A stretch of 64,000 nucleotides of DNA from Lactarius indigo (taxonomy: Eukaryota; Basidiomycota; Agaricomycetes; Russulales; Russulaceae), in NCBI GenBank assembly GCA_025766275.1, contig JAFKAC010000049.1, forward strand, positions 310,001 to 374,000. The letters are read 5' to 3'. Each line of letters begins with the position of its first letter. The stretch's first letter is position 1. Below are positions 44,521-57,200 of the stretch, piece after piece. The notes beneath the pieces were generated by a model that was not told the DNA's origin, did no database searches, and worked only from the letters and a program-made list of their open reading frames with translations. A program made the position numbers and the translations under genes.

Positions 44521-45857
44521 CAGTGAGGGTAGCGTGACCAACACCTCCAAACTTGCGTTGAAAGGATCATCTCAGGAAAATACAGGTTTTCAAGGCGGCG
44601 CGAGGAGGGCTTTCAAGTTAGGGTAATTATGAACATGCTAATGGAGGATTGTCCTTAGTGAGAAATGGAATTGTACATATCAAGGACGGTAAAGGACATA
44701 TACTGTATTTTACGACAGTTTTACGACTAGGAGGGGATCTGGGGCGCAGGGCCCGGGCATCTAAACGAACGACCCAGAAATGACAATCCGCTTGACAAGC
44801 CGAGATAATAAGTACGAGGACTTGCGCGGGTTTGTACAACGTCCATACGGACACGAATGAAAGAATAGATGAAAAATTGAGACGACAACGAACTCACTTC
44901 CACAGACACTTAGATGCTTCGCTACGATGCTCGTTCTATCTCTCACGTCTGTGAAAACGCCTAGACAAATTGCGTTTAGGAGGACACAAGATATAGCTAG
45001 GGATCATATGAGAAAACAGGTACTCCAGAAGAGAGAGACCTCGGCACACTTGAGTACCATCCGCCGGGACTCAAGTTGACACACTCCTTTCCAAAAATGA
45101 GAAATGGGAGGTGTTTGGTACAGGAACTCAAAGGAGCAAATGTGCTCGGTGCTAGAGTTCCGTGAACGAGTGCGCGATTCGAGTATGGTGCTTCGGATCG
45201 TTGCCGGATGGGGCATCTTTGATGGCGATGCCTCAACGTCTACACCGATGTTTGTCTCGTACCCGCTAGTTGCTGGATAAAAAGTGTGAAGAGACCAAGA
45301 GGGCGAGATGAGGTCGTCAGTGCGGACGCGACAGGCAAAGGAACGCGAAGTCTAACACTGGCAAAGGGTCTGTGCCATGTCGCGGAGTGACCAAGTAAGC
45401 TGGATCCGGAGGCGCACAAGCCGGAACGAAAGGTCGTGGTGTCGAGGGGTGAAGTGGTAAGTGAATGTTCAGTCAAGAAGTGAAAGCGATGTCATGAGTG
45501 AGTAGTTACATAGACATAAACATAAGCGGCATATGTATCATGGGTGGGTTTGGCATAGAGTGAAGGGCTCAGAAAAGTGGAGAACATAGAAAAGTAGAGT
45601 AGGCGGAGGATGGACGAAGGGTAACAACAACCAAAACATTAACAATCGCCGGTTGGAAGAGTCCCGGGCCACCCGAAGGCTACTTCTATTTAACGTATTC
45701 AATGCGGGGTAACCACCACAATCTCCGGGTAAATTCGCGTGCCGTCGTAGGAGTACAGTTGGGTGAGACGCAACTGGCCAAAGCAGATCCCTCTGGCGTC
45801 GTCACGAGGTCGGATCTGCCACTTTGGATTGGAAGCTTGTATTTTCGGCCCGACTCG
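44521..45857. other. Intergenic region, no recognisable gene
   Basis: The first 200 bases resemble 34.95-35.15 kb, marking the outer edge of the tandem duplication. The rest holds only short overlapping open frames with no motif. Confidence 0.4.
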
Positions 45858-46519
45858 CTACGTGTCCGCATCGGCGCGTAAGTCATAACATGCGTCGGAA
45901 GACAAGAAGAGGGATTCGCACACCTCGAAGAGGCCGCGGTACAGCTCGGCGATGACACAGGCGACTTCACCAAGTGGCGCAGACGCAATATCGACGCTGT
46001 CGAACCACTCTTCGTAATCAACACCGCCTATCTGCGGCCACTGAAAAGCAGAACGACAACAAGACAACGCGCTGTCAGCACAGTGCCAGTGTGAAAAATG
46101 AGTGAACGCACGTAGATGTTGAGCTTCACGATGCGGTCAGAGTAGATGGGCACTTGCGCACCAACGACGCCGATGCCGTGAAGAGCCTCGAGTAGCGGAA
46201 TTCCAGGCATGGTGCCGTAGTCGGGATTCAGGCGGAGCTCCCAAATTGGCTGGGCCAGACCACGACCATGATCGCGGGAGATGCGTTTCGGCGGCGGGAG
46301 GGTCTCCCACGTCCCGACGCTTTGGTGCCAATCCGCGGCGCGTCCGGGCGGGATCGCCAGGACGGGACGCTGTGTAAGAGGGGGAAGGGCTTAAGATTAA
46401 CGAGGACTTGTGATTGAAAGAATGGAATTTACTGGATTGGGAGCGGGGGGCGCGCGCAACGAAACGCGGCGGGGGTGGATGTAATCAGATTTTTCGAGTG
46501 TATGAGAGATGGTAGACAT
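45858..46519 (-). CDS. Orphan three-exon gene of unknown function
   Basis: Exons 46433-46519, 46112-46369 and 45858-46040 (minus strand) give 175 residues, with introns of 63 and 71 bases and all junctions in phase 0. The protein starts MSTISHTLEKSDYIHPRRVS, continues RPVLAIPPGRAADWHQSVG and PIWELRLNPDYGTMPGIP, and ends in an acidic part (EEWFDSVDIASAPLGEV, LSSDACYDLRADADT). It has no signal peptide, membrane segment or catalytic motif that I can see. The spliced frame is continuous across three exons, which would be unlikely by chance. It could be a small cytosolic protein specific to basidiomycetes. I do not recognise the family. Confidence 0.55.
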
Positions 46520-47286
46520 ATATTGTAGGGGCTCTTATCTGTAATCAGAGGGAATGAAGCAGGAGCGCGGCGGGTTTGAGCGAACGAAAAAATCCATACT
46601 TATAGCTATGCCTCTGACTTAAGCAGAAATGATCCACAATCTCACTGTCTCCAGACACGGACACAATGCGCTAGGCGATCTGCCACAAGACAGAAACAGC
46701 AACGACCTGGGGGCACATGACACTCGTCCATGACTTCCGGCACTAAGTTGGTCAAAGTACGTTGGTGCATGACTGCGACGGCGCTACGAGTGGTAGTAGG
46801 AAGAGTTCTGTACGACTCGAACGCGGGGGCTCCTCACAGTGAGGGTGGCTTTGGTCTTGGAGAACATTCACGTGACTCCGAAGCGGCTTGGGCCCCGGTC
46901 CGGGGTACATCGCCGCCGTCGTCGACTGAACCAAGGACTAAACACTGACGTTGCGGCCTTCGAAGATCTCACCAAAATGGCGGGTTTCTGTCTGTACAGG
47001 ACTCGGTGGCGGTAATAATAGCATTGGCCTGGATGTGGTTTGTGAAATGGGTCTAATGGGGACAATCATCCTTGCAACCATCGCAAGGTTTGGATGAAGG
47101 CACGATTTGTATCAAGATTTGTATGCTCTGGCCTTGAATGAGATGGTGTGCAGAGAGACTAATTCGGGTTGAATTTCAGTTGGCAGGGACCAGACAGCCT
47201 CGAGCCCAAGCGGCTGCACTACCAGTGAACCACAATGCGGGATTCCGGTGTCCTGCCTCCCGGGCGCTTGTTGCAACTAGGCGCTC
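46520..47286. other. Intergenic region upstream of NLR gene C
   Basis: No gene recognised; short open frames on both strands lack motifs. Confidence 0.4.
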
Positions 47287-47380
47287 TAAGCTGACAACGT
47301 GATGTGAGGAAGTGCCAAGCACGCACCCACAAATCGGTCTCATCATCAGTGACCAATTCGTGACCATCATCTGTAGCGAA
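47287..47380 (+). promoter_or_regulatory. Promoter block of NLR gene C, shared with B and D
   Basis: Contains CTGACAACGTGATGTGAGG, then CGCACCCACAAATCG and CATCAGTGACCA, in the same order as upstream of gene B. The start codon follows at 47381. Confidence 0.6.
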
Positions 47381-50300
47381 ATGTCGTCGACCTTGCCATC
47401 CATATCCCCTTCTAATTTTCGGCTCATCGTTGATGCATTCGATCACTACGCCAAGCAGGTTGGCATGGACCTCACAAAGAACCCGCTCGCCAACGCACTC
47501 CGACACTGCGACTCTCCCAACGCCGTCCTCGAACTCCTTCAAGACAAGGCCCATGCATTTAATGACTATCGAAATGGAGATCGCACAGTCATAGACTGGC
47601 TTAAACCGGTAGTGCAGGTTGTCCACGGATTTTCCGGTGTTCTTGGAGAGGCTATTAGTCTGGTGAGCCGACAGGTTGGTTCTTACCGTTAGCCTGCTCA
47701 CATTTCTGCCATCAGGTACCGTTCCCACCCGCGAGTGCAGTCCTTGTCAGCGTCGAAGTTCTTCTCACGGTACGTGACCTGTTATATTCTCCACTTTCAT
47801 CTTCCCGATAACTGGTCACATCAGGCGGCCAGTGATGTCAGCTCGAGCTATGACTCACTCGTAGAATTGTTTGAATGCCTCGGAAATTTCCTCAAACGCC
47901 TTCAAATCTACATTTCGATCCCGTTCACTCCTTCGATGACAGACATCATTGTAAAGATATTGGTTGAGCTACTCTCGGTGCTTGCACTCGCCACTAAACA
48001 GGTTCAGCAAGGTAGATTTAGTAAGTGGGTCGTTGGGTCTAAGTTCCGGTAGCTCAATGTGATACAGAGAAGTTTGGGAAGAAGTTACTAGGCGAGAGTG
48101 AAATCGAGGCAGTGCTACAGAAGCTGGACCGTCTGACGCATGAAGAAGCCCGGGTTATGGCAGCGCAGACACTAGAAGTGGTGCATTGTCTCGTGAATAA
48201 TGTGAAGGTGGTCATGGACGGTGCGTAAATGGTGCTCGGACGAGTATCGGTATTCGGGCCGCTGAGCTGGTATTTGGATAGACGGTAAGGCGTCACTGGA
48301 CGGGGTCAGGAACATTCTTGGTATGTCATGGGTCGTCCTATGTGGCCGCCGGCTGACGACTTGTACCAGTCACGATGCAAGGAATAGCGAGCGAGATAAA
48401 TAAGATGAAACGTCCGTCACCGCAATGATCTGCCTCTCTTCACCACCCAGGCTGAATAATTCCTAGGTAACCAACTACAAAAGGACGCCCGAAATTGGAT
48501 CTCTCCCCCAGATCCGTCAAAAAACTACAATATAGCCTGTGAGGCTTACCAAGATGGAACCGCCATATGGTTCCTACAAGGCGGCATATTCTCCGACTGG
48601 AACGCCAAGGGTACGCTGTTGTGGATTCATGGCAAACGTGCGTGTCCCTCTGTGTCTTCCGTGCTATGCGCCCTGATGAGTTCGTTGATTCACAGCGGGA
48701 TCGGGAAAAAGTATTCTCCTGTATGTGGTTTCTCGTCATCGTCGCTTGGAGTCACTCAGACTCTCCACTAGCTCCGCGATCATTCGGGACATCGAGGGCC
48801 TTTGCGCAGCTGGATTGGCATTGATGGCGTACTTTTACTTCGATTTTAGGGACACCGACAAGCAACACCGCCGTGGATTACTGTCTTCTATCCTTTGCCA
48901 GCTCTGCGCCGAGTCAGATCCTTTCCACGAAATTCTGTCGCGCCTATATTCATCTCACGGCGCGGGGACACGAGAGCCTAGCGATAGTGCGCTTGCGCGA
49001 TGTCTAATGGATATGCTGCAACTGGAAGGACAGCCAACAATTTATATCATCGTGGACGCTCTCGACGAATGCCCTAACACGTCTGGGATGCCGACGCCAC
49101 GTGAGAAGGTGCTGGAGTTTTTGGAAGATCTCATCGATTGTCAGCTCCCGAATGTACATCTATGTATTTCCAGCCGTCCGGAGTTCGACATCCGAAGTGT
49201 TCTTGAACCGTTGGCGCAGTTCCGAGTGTCGCTTCACGATGAAAGCGGGCAGAAGAAAGACATCCTGGATTATGTCAGCACAGTGGTCCATTCAGATCGG
49301 AGGATGCGGAAGTGGAGAGCACAGGAAAAGCAGCTGGTAATTGATGCTCTCTCTGAGAGAGCGGACGGAATGTAAACAACCCCTATGGTTTTTTGGTGTA
49401 TTTTCTTACATAATCGGACAGGTTCCGGTGGGTCTTTTGCCAGCTAGAAACCCTGCGCCATAGTTTTCCTGGCGCAATTCGACATACACTGGACGAGCTG
49501 CCCGAAACTTTGGACGAAACATATGAGCAGATCCTGCTCGGCATTGAGAAGGCGAAGCGAAACTCTGCATACCGTCTGTTCCAATGTCTGGCGGTGGCTA
49601 TCCGTCCCCTTCGCGTTGACGAACTCGCCGAGGTTCTTACCCTTCGAATTGACCCCGGACACCCTGTCGAATATCGCCCAGATTGGCGCCCAGAGGATTC
49701 ACACGAAGCTGTGTTATCAGCATGTTCCAGCCTAGTCACCGTTGTCGACGTCGACGGTTCACCAGTCGTGCAATTCTCACATTTTTCCGTGAAGGAATTC
49801 TTGACCTCCGACCGGCTCGCGACAGCCAGACCAGAGCTTTCCCGTTATCATATCCTTCCCCATCTCGCGCATACACTCCTCGCCCAGGCCAGCCTCGGCG
49901 TCTTACTAAAGCTAGATGATAGCGCCGACAAGGACAGCATCAAGAATCTTCCACTCGCTGTCTATGCCGCCAGACATTGGGTTGACCATTGCCAATTCGG
50001 AGATGTATCGTCCAGTGTCCTGGATGAGATGGTGCATCTTTTCGACCGGGACAAGCCGCACTTTGCCGCGTGGGTCTGGCTGTACGATATTGTCCATCCT
50101 TGGAAGGGACACGCATTCACGGCACGTCCGACACAGCTAGAGACGAGTCCGCTATATTACGCAGTACTCTGTGGGTTTCGCAGCCTCGTAGAGCGCCTAC
50201 TCGGTATTCATCCGGAGGATGCCAATTCCAGTGGTGGCTTCTACGGGACCCCCTTGCACACGGCACTCTCCCGCGGACACATGGATATCGCGCTTTTACT

Positions 50301-52056
50301 CCTACAGCATGGTGCGAATCCTAATGTCCTAGACGAGACGGACGAGGAGTGTCCGTTGCACGAAGCAGCACGGAGTGGGCGGGTTGACATTGTGCAGTTA
50401 TTACTCGAACACCACGCAGATGTCAACCTGCTTAATGGAGATGGTCGGACCCCCCTGTGGGTGGCGTCTTGGCAGGGAGAAGTCGAAGTCGCACGACTAT
50501 TATTGCAGAACGGCGCAAATGTCGAGCCTCGTAATGTCGAGGGCCGGGCCGCGATCAATGTCGCGTGTGAAAACGGGCATCTAGAAATTGTACGATTACT
50601 GCTCGATAGTGGCGCGCAAGTAGACGCGCGAGACAATGACGCCTGGACGCCTCTGGACGCGGCATCCCGGAACGGATACCCGGATGTCGCGGAATTACTC
50701 CTCGACCACGGTGCAGACGTGAATTCGCAAGATAACGAAGGCTGGACCCCATTGCACGGAGCGTCAAATTTCGGCTATTCCGAAGTCGTGAAGCTGCTCC
50801 TCAACCACGGGGCAGATGTCAACATCCGCGATTTAGAAGGCGAGACCCCAGTCCACAGGACGTTGGAGGACGACCAACTCGAAGTCGTCCGTTTATTTCT
50901 CGCGCATGGCACTGAACCAGATATTCTGAATGGGAGGTTCATGACACCCTTGTCCGTGGCGTCAGCCGATGGCGAAGTGAAGACTTCACGCTTTCTAATC
51001 GAACAAGGCGCGAATGTACATTCAAGCGACCACGAGGGATGGACTCCCTTACATTTCACATCACAAAACGGACATCTCGATGCTGTTCGGCTGTTACTTG
51101 ACCACGGGGCAGATGCTAATTCGCAGGAAGTTGATTTTTGGACTCCGCTACACCTTGCGTCGACGAATGGGCATGTCGAGGTTGCGGAGTTGCTAGTCGA
51201 ACGCGGTGCAGACGTTGACAAGAAGAACAAGGATCAAGAAACGCCACTGGACCGCGCCTCGGATAAAGGGATGCTCGAGATTGTACGCTTCCTTATCAAG
51301 TGCGGCTCAGATGTGAACTCCCGAGATAGCAAGGAGTGGACACCATTACACACAGCGGCACGTGAGGGGCATCTGGAGGTGGTGAAGCTGTTACTGGAGA
51401 GTGGGGCGGAAATCGATGTGCGGAACAACGATGACAAATCTCCGTTTGATCTGGCATTGGCCGACGAGAAGCACGAAGTGGCGGTCTTTCTGGCCGAGCG
51501 CATGGGGTTAGCTCTACCAGAAACAGCATCTCAGGGCACGCTTACGGACGACGACGAGCCTTCCGATGACGCGGAAGAGCTGACGCTGCACACTGCATCA
51601 GACAACGGCCGCCTTGATGTCGTGCGAATGCTACTTGATCGCGGGGAAGATGTCGATACCCGGAACGAGGACTACGAGACACCATTGGACGTAGCATCGA
51701 CTGCAGGACATTTGGAGGTTGTACGCCTACTGATCGATCGTGGCGCAGACGTAAATTGTCGCGACCGCCGCGGCTGGACTCCATTACACGAGGCATCTTA
51801 TGAAGAACACCTCGACGTCGCCCGGTTACTGATTGAACGCGGCGCCGATATTGACGCGCCGCACCTGTATCGCTGGACTCCGCTGCACATCGCAGCCTCA
51901 CATGGGTACACCGAGATTGTGCAGCTACTGCTTGACCGAGGGGCTAACATAGGTGTGGTCAATGACGATGGCAGGACACCAGCCCGGGAAGCAATGGCGA
52001 ACGGGTATCGTAGGGTTATGAAATTAATTTCCAATCACGGCGTGCGTAGTGTATAA
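47381..52056 (+). CDS. NLR-like STAND protein C: Goodbye-NACHT-ankyrin
   Basis: Ten exons give 1398 residues: 47381-47662, 47716-47769, 47825-48020, 48068-48220, 48282-48320, 48370-48411, 48467-48637, 48696-48720, 48772-49371, 49422-52056. The protein begins MSSTLPSISPSNFRLIVDAF, and its Goodbye-type domain is close to those of B and D. The P-loop GKPGSGKS is split over exons 7 and 8, and Walker B is IYIIVDALDECPN. The region after NACHT includes the motif QFSHFSVKEFLTSDRLATAR. There are 18 ankyrin repeats, split 13+5 by an acidic linker (TDDDEPSDDAEE). Repeat order equals that of gene B; sequence identity is highest in exons 7 to 9, where long stretches are nearly the same. The introns, too, are similar to those of B and D. 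No disabling mutation is seen. Confidence 0.9.
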
Positions 52057-53780
52057 TGTTTTGGTGGACGCGATGTTATTACTCAATGTGTATTATAACT
52101 GTGTTTACTCGACTCTAGATTCGGGCCCTATAGTTCTGATTACGTTTTTAGTTTTTATATCCCTTGTGTTGTCACCGATTCAAGTTAATCGATGAACGAT
52201 GAACGTCGATGAACGCTGATACAGTATATGGTGTTGTCAACTTGAATGTCATATAACTACGATAGCACAAAGATGATATTGCGTCAATCGAGAACCCGAG
52301 GAACATACATCAGCAAGCTTTTAATTTGTATAGCCATCCTAATCATGTTAGGCCAAGCTCCGGGTTATTTTAGGCGCCTTCGTGCGACGTGGCGCCAAAG
52401 ATATGCGTACAACTCATGTCGGTGCCGCTGCCGCAACCGGTCGTGTCCATATCGAGGGGAAGGATCTCCACGGCGGAGGCCCGCGGCCCGAGCGCAATCG
52501 ACGAGTCCGACATTTCTTCAGCGACTCAGAGTCTCGGACGGGAGACATACACGAAACCAGAACCAAAATCAAATAAATTAGTACTCAATACAATCAAGTG
52601 AGCATTGCGTGCGCATATCTGCGTCCGGGTCGACAGCCTGGCCCTCGACATCCTCACATTCGCCCTCTTTCTCTACCATCTTCTTCCCAAAAATCACGTT
52701 GACGTTGACGTTGTGCCCCCAAAGTCCCCTACGCCGAGCGCGTGATTCAATCCACTGCTTCTCCAAGTTGTGGCCGTGCGGTTGTCGTAGAAGCGACAGC
52801 GCGCAGAGATTTGGTGTGGCGGTCCGGCGGATGTTGTCGCAGCTCTGCAGACGCGTGCACATGATCTTTCCAAAGCTCTTCGCAAGCGGGTCTGCGCTGT
52901 TGCTGACTCAAGTTGTGTCGTGTGTCTAGGTGATGATTTGGGGATGCCAACGGCTTGCGTGCGGCAGCCGAGATTGAACCTGGCGGGAGATGGAGAGCGC
53001 GACCTCACCTAGAGGTGACGACTACGTGTGGTTGCTGACTCTTGTAATACCAGCAAGTGGGTATGGGACACATTGTCCAGTACGCCTTAGCAAGCAGGAC
53101 AGCTTCATGGTATTAGTGCTAGCATTCGCTGGCCAAGGCCGCGGGTGACTGGGAGCAGTGACCACCGCGGGGTGCGGCAGGAGGTGATGAAATGATGAGT
53201 ACCAGACAGTCTGAATGACGGGATAACCAGTTGCTCGTTTGGAGGGGTCGGAATCTGTGGTAACGGTAATATAGGAAGTTGGGTTAATAGAATAGGCATG
53301 CAGAGGAGACCGCGAATAATGTATACGGGTTAGTTATTGTCAAGGGGGTGGCGGGACCAGAACACACACCAACTCACATGTACCGTGTGACTCACACCTC
53401 GCTTGTCTTTGCCTATGCTCACCTCACATCATCTTTTCGTTTTCTTTCCCTCGTCCTACTCGCTCGTGGCATTGCCTTGTGCTGGCCTCATTTTCCATTG
53501 TCGGCTCCCTCCGCACAACGGATTGTTTACCTTTTCCCCACCTTACACTTCGCTCCTCACATTTTTTGACTTCATTATGCTTTTAGCTACTATCCGTGTA
53601 CTTAATTAAGGCTCTCCATAGAATATGGGAGTGTGAAGCAACACAAGCGATGAGCACGCCTCCGCGGGGCACGGTATGCCGCGGTATGTCTTGAGGGGAT
53701 CTGCAGTGATCGCCGCAGACACATCAATGTTAAACGTTAAACATACGTTAAACCACTAAGGCCGCGTGCGAGTGTTGTGG
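52057..53780. other. Intergenic region upstream of the retrotransposon
   Basis: No confident gene. A minus-strand frame of 94 codons (52578-52862) has an acidic C-terminal part (KEGECEDVEGQAVDPDAD) and a plus-strand frame at 52382-52576 overlaps none of it. Neither has a known motif. The last four bases, GTGG at 53777-53780, are the target-site copy next to the LTR. Confidence 0.4.
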
Positions 53781-54074
53781 TGATGTCGCCCACTTCCGTG
53801 TGACTTCTTGACTAAGCGATTCGTAACGGTAAGGAATGATGGGCGAGAGAATTCTGTGATTCCTGTCGCAAACTCGCTGGTTTAAATACATTTGGACTAC
53901 ACGCTTGCGCGTCGCGCTGACGCGGCCTACTCCTATCTTACAAGAATACATCTGAGACATTCAGTAGGAAACGATCTCGGAATACCTGCAATATACAGGC
54001 TTGCGCGTTGCTTTCATAATACGGGGAGGTCACAAGACCCCAATGAGTCACGCTGACTCATTCGGTTCACAACA
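53781..54074 (-). repeat. 3' LTR of the Ty3/gypsy element
   Basis: On the plus strand it starts TGATGTCGCCCAC and ends TTCACAACA. Without any indel it aligns with 60236-60529, with three single-base differences. Confidence 0.93.
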
Positions 54075-54226
54075 TTACCCCATCGGTAGTTTCTTGTGAC
54101 TCCGGTCACAACTGAAATGAGAAATAGAGTCGCCACGATTCTGGGACAGTAGCATGACCAATCAGAGGCTATTTTTTTTTTTTTTGGTTTTTTTTTTTTT
54201 GGGCGGGAGCGGAACGATGAAGTGTT

Positions 54227-57200
54227 TTATCGGGGTCCGGAAGATCCCGGAGTTTTTCTTTCTTCTTTTTGTCTTTGTCGTAACGCCACCGTATCTTTTC
54301 TCTTCAGATCGGAACTTGCAAACCACAAGGAGTCTTGAGAACGAGAAGACGGAAAATATCGTTGGAGTCGAGCACCGTTGTACAGGTTTTTGAGGACGTA
54401 TCCGTTCCGTGTCTGCAATTGGTATGTATTTTTATCAGTGACCTCTCTGATGATGAAAGGGCCATCCCAGCGCGGATGGAGCTTCGTACCGGCTTCATGC
54501 CGTCTTTTCACCACATCTCCAATACCAAGCCCCTTTTCTCGGTAGTCTTCTTCTCGCTGGGATGCTTCCTTTTCCAGGCGCGACTCCGCTCGTTCGTTTG
54601 CCTCCCGCCGGAATCGAGCCAGATCCTGAACATGTTCCAGCCGTCATTGTTGGACGAACTCAACTTCTTCGTCCGTCGGATTACGTTGGAACACTTGGTG
54701 GATCCTTTCACTTGGTAAGCGCGCTTCCCTTCCATACATCAAGAAGAACGGTGACACACCCGTAGACGAACTAACATGTGCCCGATAGGCGAGAAGGGCA
54801 TCGGGAAGTAGTTCATCCCACTGGTTTTGCCTTTGGGGCGCAGTCATCTTCGCCAACATTTGTGTCAGAATATCGTTAAACTTTTCCAGACGTCCGTTGG
54901 TCTGAGGATGATATGGCGTGGTACGGGAGTGTTGGACTTCCAATCGACGCAGTAAGTTTTGCAGTTCGTATGATAAGAACTCTGCTCCATTGTCCGTAAG
55001 GACAGTTACCGGTTTCCCATAGGTGTGAATGATGTACTGCAGCATGTCAACGACGACATTGCTGGAGCGTTGAGGAATAGCTTGAGCGATCGTCCAGTCG
55101 GTGCCGAGGTCCATCGCGGTAAGGAGGTAGCGATTCCCTTTCATAGTCTTGGGGAGGGGACCGACGAAATCGAATGCCCAAGCATCTCCGGCATCGACTC
55201 GAGGAATGGGGAAGAGTGGCTGTGTTGTAGCGGGTTCTCGGTGAGTAAATTGACATTCTTCGCAGCTTCTGAGTGTACGCTCAACAATCTCCTGCGCGAA
55301 CGGGATATGAATTCGCGTCCGGAGAGCAGCCACAATAGTCTTGGCTCCCAAGTGGCCCAATTCGCGATGGATCATCCTGACCCTTTCTTCGGCCATCTCC
55401 TGCGTCGTTGGGACTTCAACGATCACTTCTTCTCCCCAACGATTAGGGGTCCTCTTGCACAGGATATCCTCGTTTACTAGGTATGATCCATTTCCGACCG
55501 CAGTTGATTGTTCCCCTTGCTGCAGACGTCTTTTATATTCCGCAAATGTCTGGAAGACGGCGCTTCGGTCTTTCTTTTCTTCGGTGGGATTCAGTGGAGC
55601 GGCGAAGAGGGGTGTAAGGGTTTCAGAATCAGGTACGTCCTGATGTCCCTTCCTTCGCGACAGCGCGTCTGCCACTAACTGATGTCGTCCAGGTCTGTAG
55701 ATAATTTCGACATCAAAGTGAGCAATGTCGTCCACAAAACGCGCAAGTCGTCGACCAAGGTTTTTCTGCGTCAGGAAATATTTTAAAGACTCGTGATCGG
55801 TACGTACGAGTATTGGAGATCCTTCAATGTATCCACGCCATTTGTGTAACGCGTATACGATGGCGAGCATCTCCCTTTCTTGCGCAGAATATCTTTGTTT
55901 GGTGGGCGTCATGCGCCGAGATTCGAAGGCGATGGGGCGTAAGTCCCTTTCTTTTAGCTTGAAACGGTCTTTCTGCTCACCAGCTCCTTTCCCCCTTTTT
56001 AAATCAACAGACGAGTCGCAAGTCTGTTGTAGGACAGCGCCCAGACAATCACCGGAGGCGTCCGTATCTATAACGAAGAGGCGCCAAGGCGTCGGGTGAA
56101 TGAGAAGGTCGGCCGAGGTTAGCGCTTCTTTCAGGTGTTTCATAGCTAACTCACAGTCGGCATCCCATTGAATAGGTGTGCCACGTCGTGGGCTGCCTTC
56201 CAGCAACTTATACATTGGTCCAGCGGTCTTAGCGAACCCCCGTATGAATCGGCGGTAGTATCCGGCGACATTTAGGAATCCGCGTACCTCGGAAATCGTC
56301 GAGCACGAAGGCCATTTTAGGATCGCGTCAACCTTTTCCGGGTTGGTTCGAAGGCCTTCGCCAGACGCTATGTGACCCAGGTAAAGTATAGATGAGCGGC
56401 CCCACGTACACTTCTTTTCGTTCAGGATGAGGCCATGCTTGTGGAGCGCATTTACGACATCAAGAACGTTTTGAATGTGTTCGTCCTTTGTGCGAGAGAA
56501 GATGATGACATCATCGAGGTAAACCATCGCGCAGCGATCAATGAAGGTGCGTAATATTTCATTCATCATGCTTTGGAAAGTCGCAGGTGCGTTGGTAAGT
56601 CCAAACGGCATTACTCGGAATTGAAAATGACCGTACCGACAGGTGAACGCGGTTTTCTCTTTGGCGTCATCGGCGAGCCTCACCTGCCAATACCCGCTGC
56701 GCAAATCCAGGCATGTGAAGAATCGCGCTCCTGCGAGGTTTCGATAACATTCATCTATGCGAGGTAGAGGGTAGGCGTTCGATTTGGTAAGTTTATTGAG
56801 AGCGCGGTAGTCGACGCAAATGCGTGACGTACCGTCCTTCTTCGGGACAGGGAGTAAGGGAGACGACCACGGTGAGTCTGAGGGCTCAATCACTCCCTCA
56901 TCTAACCCTTCGTCGACAAACTTTTTAATAGACTCATGTTCGACTGGCGTAAGGGGTCGTCCATATCGTCTCAGTGGCTTTGCGTCCCCTACGTCAATTT
57001 CATGGACCCATTTTCGAAGCGGCGGGAAGCCCACCTTGTCCCTGAAAGCGCCTGGTACGCTTTCTTTTATGATTCATTTGATTCGCTCACCAAACGTTTC
57101 ATTTGTAGACACAACGCTCCCCTTGTTCGTGACCATCGACTGATCGTCTCGAACTTCTTGATTCGGCGTATGATGGAGGAGTGCGGGACGAGGTGGCCCT

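Noticed and set aside
52578..52862. 94-codon acidic open frame on the minus strand
   Set aside because: No homologous motif, no clear upstream exon and no duplicate to compare. Left as unassigned intergenic DNA.
53773..53780. LTR starting at TGTTGTGG instead of TGATGT
   Set aside because: The other LTR has no match to these eight bases. Starting at 53781 gives equal-length LTRs and a GTGG target duplication.
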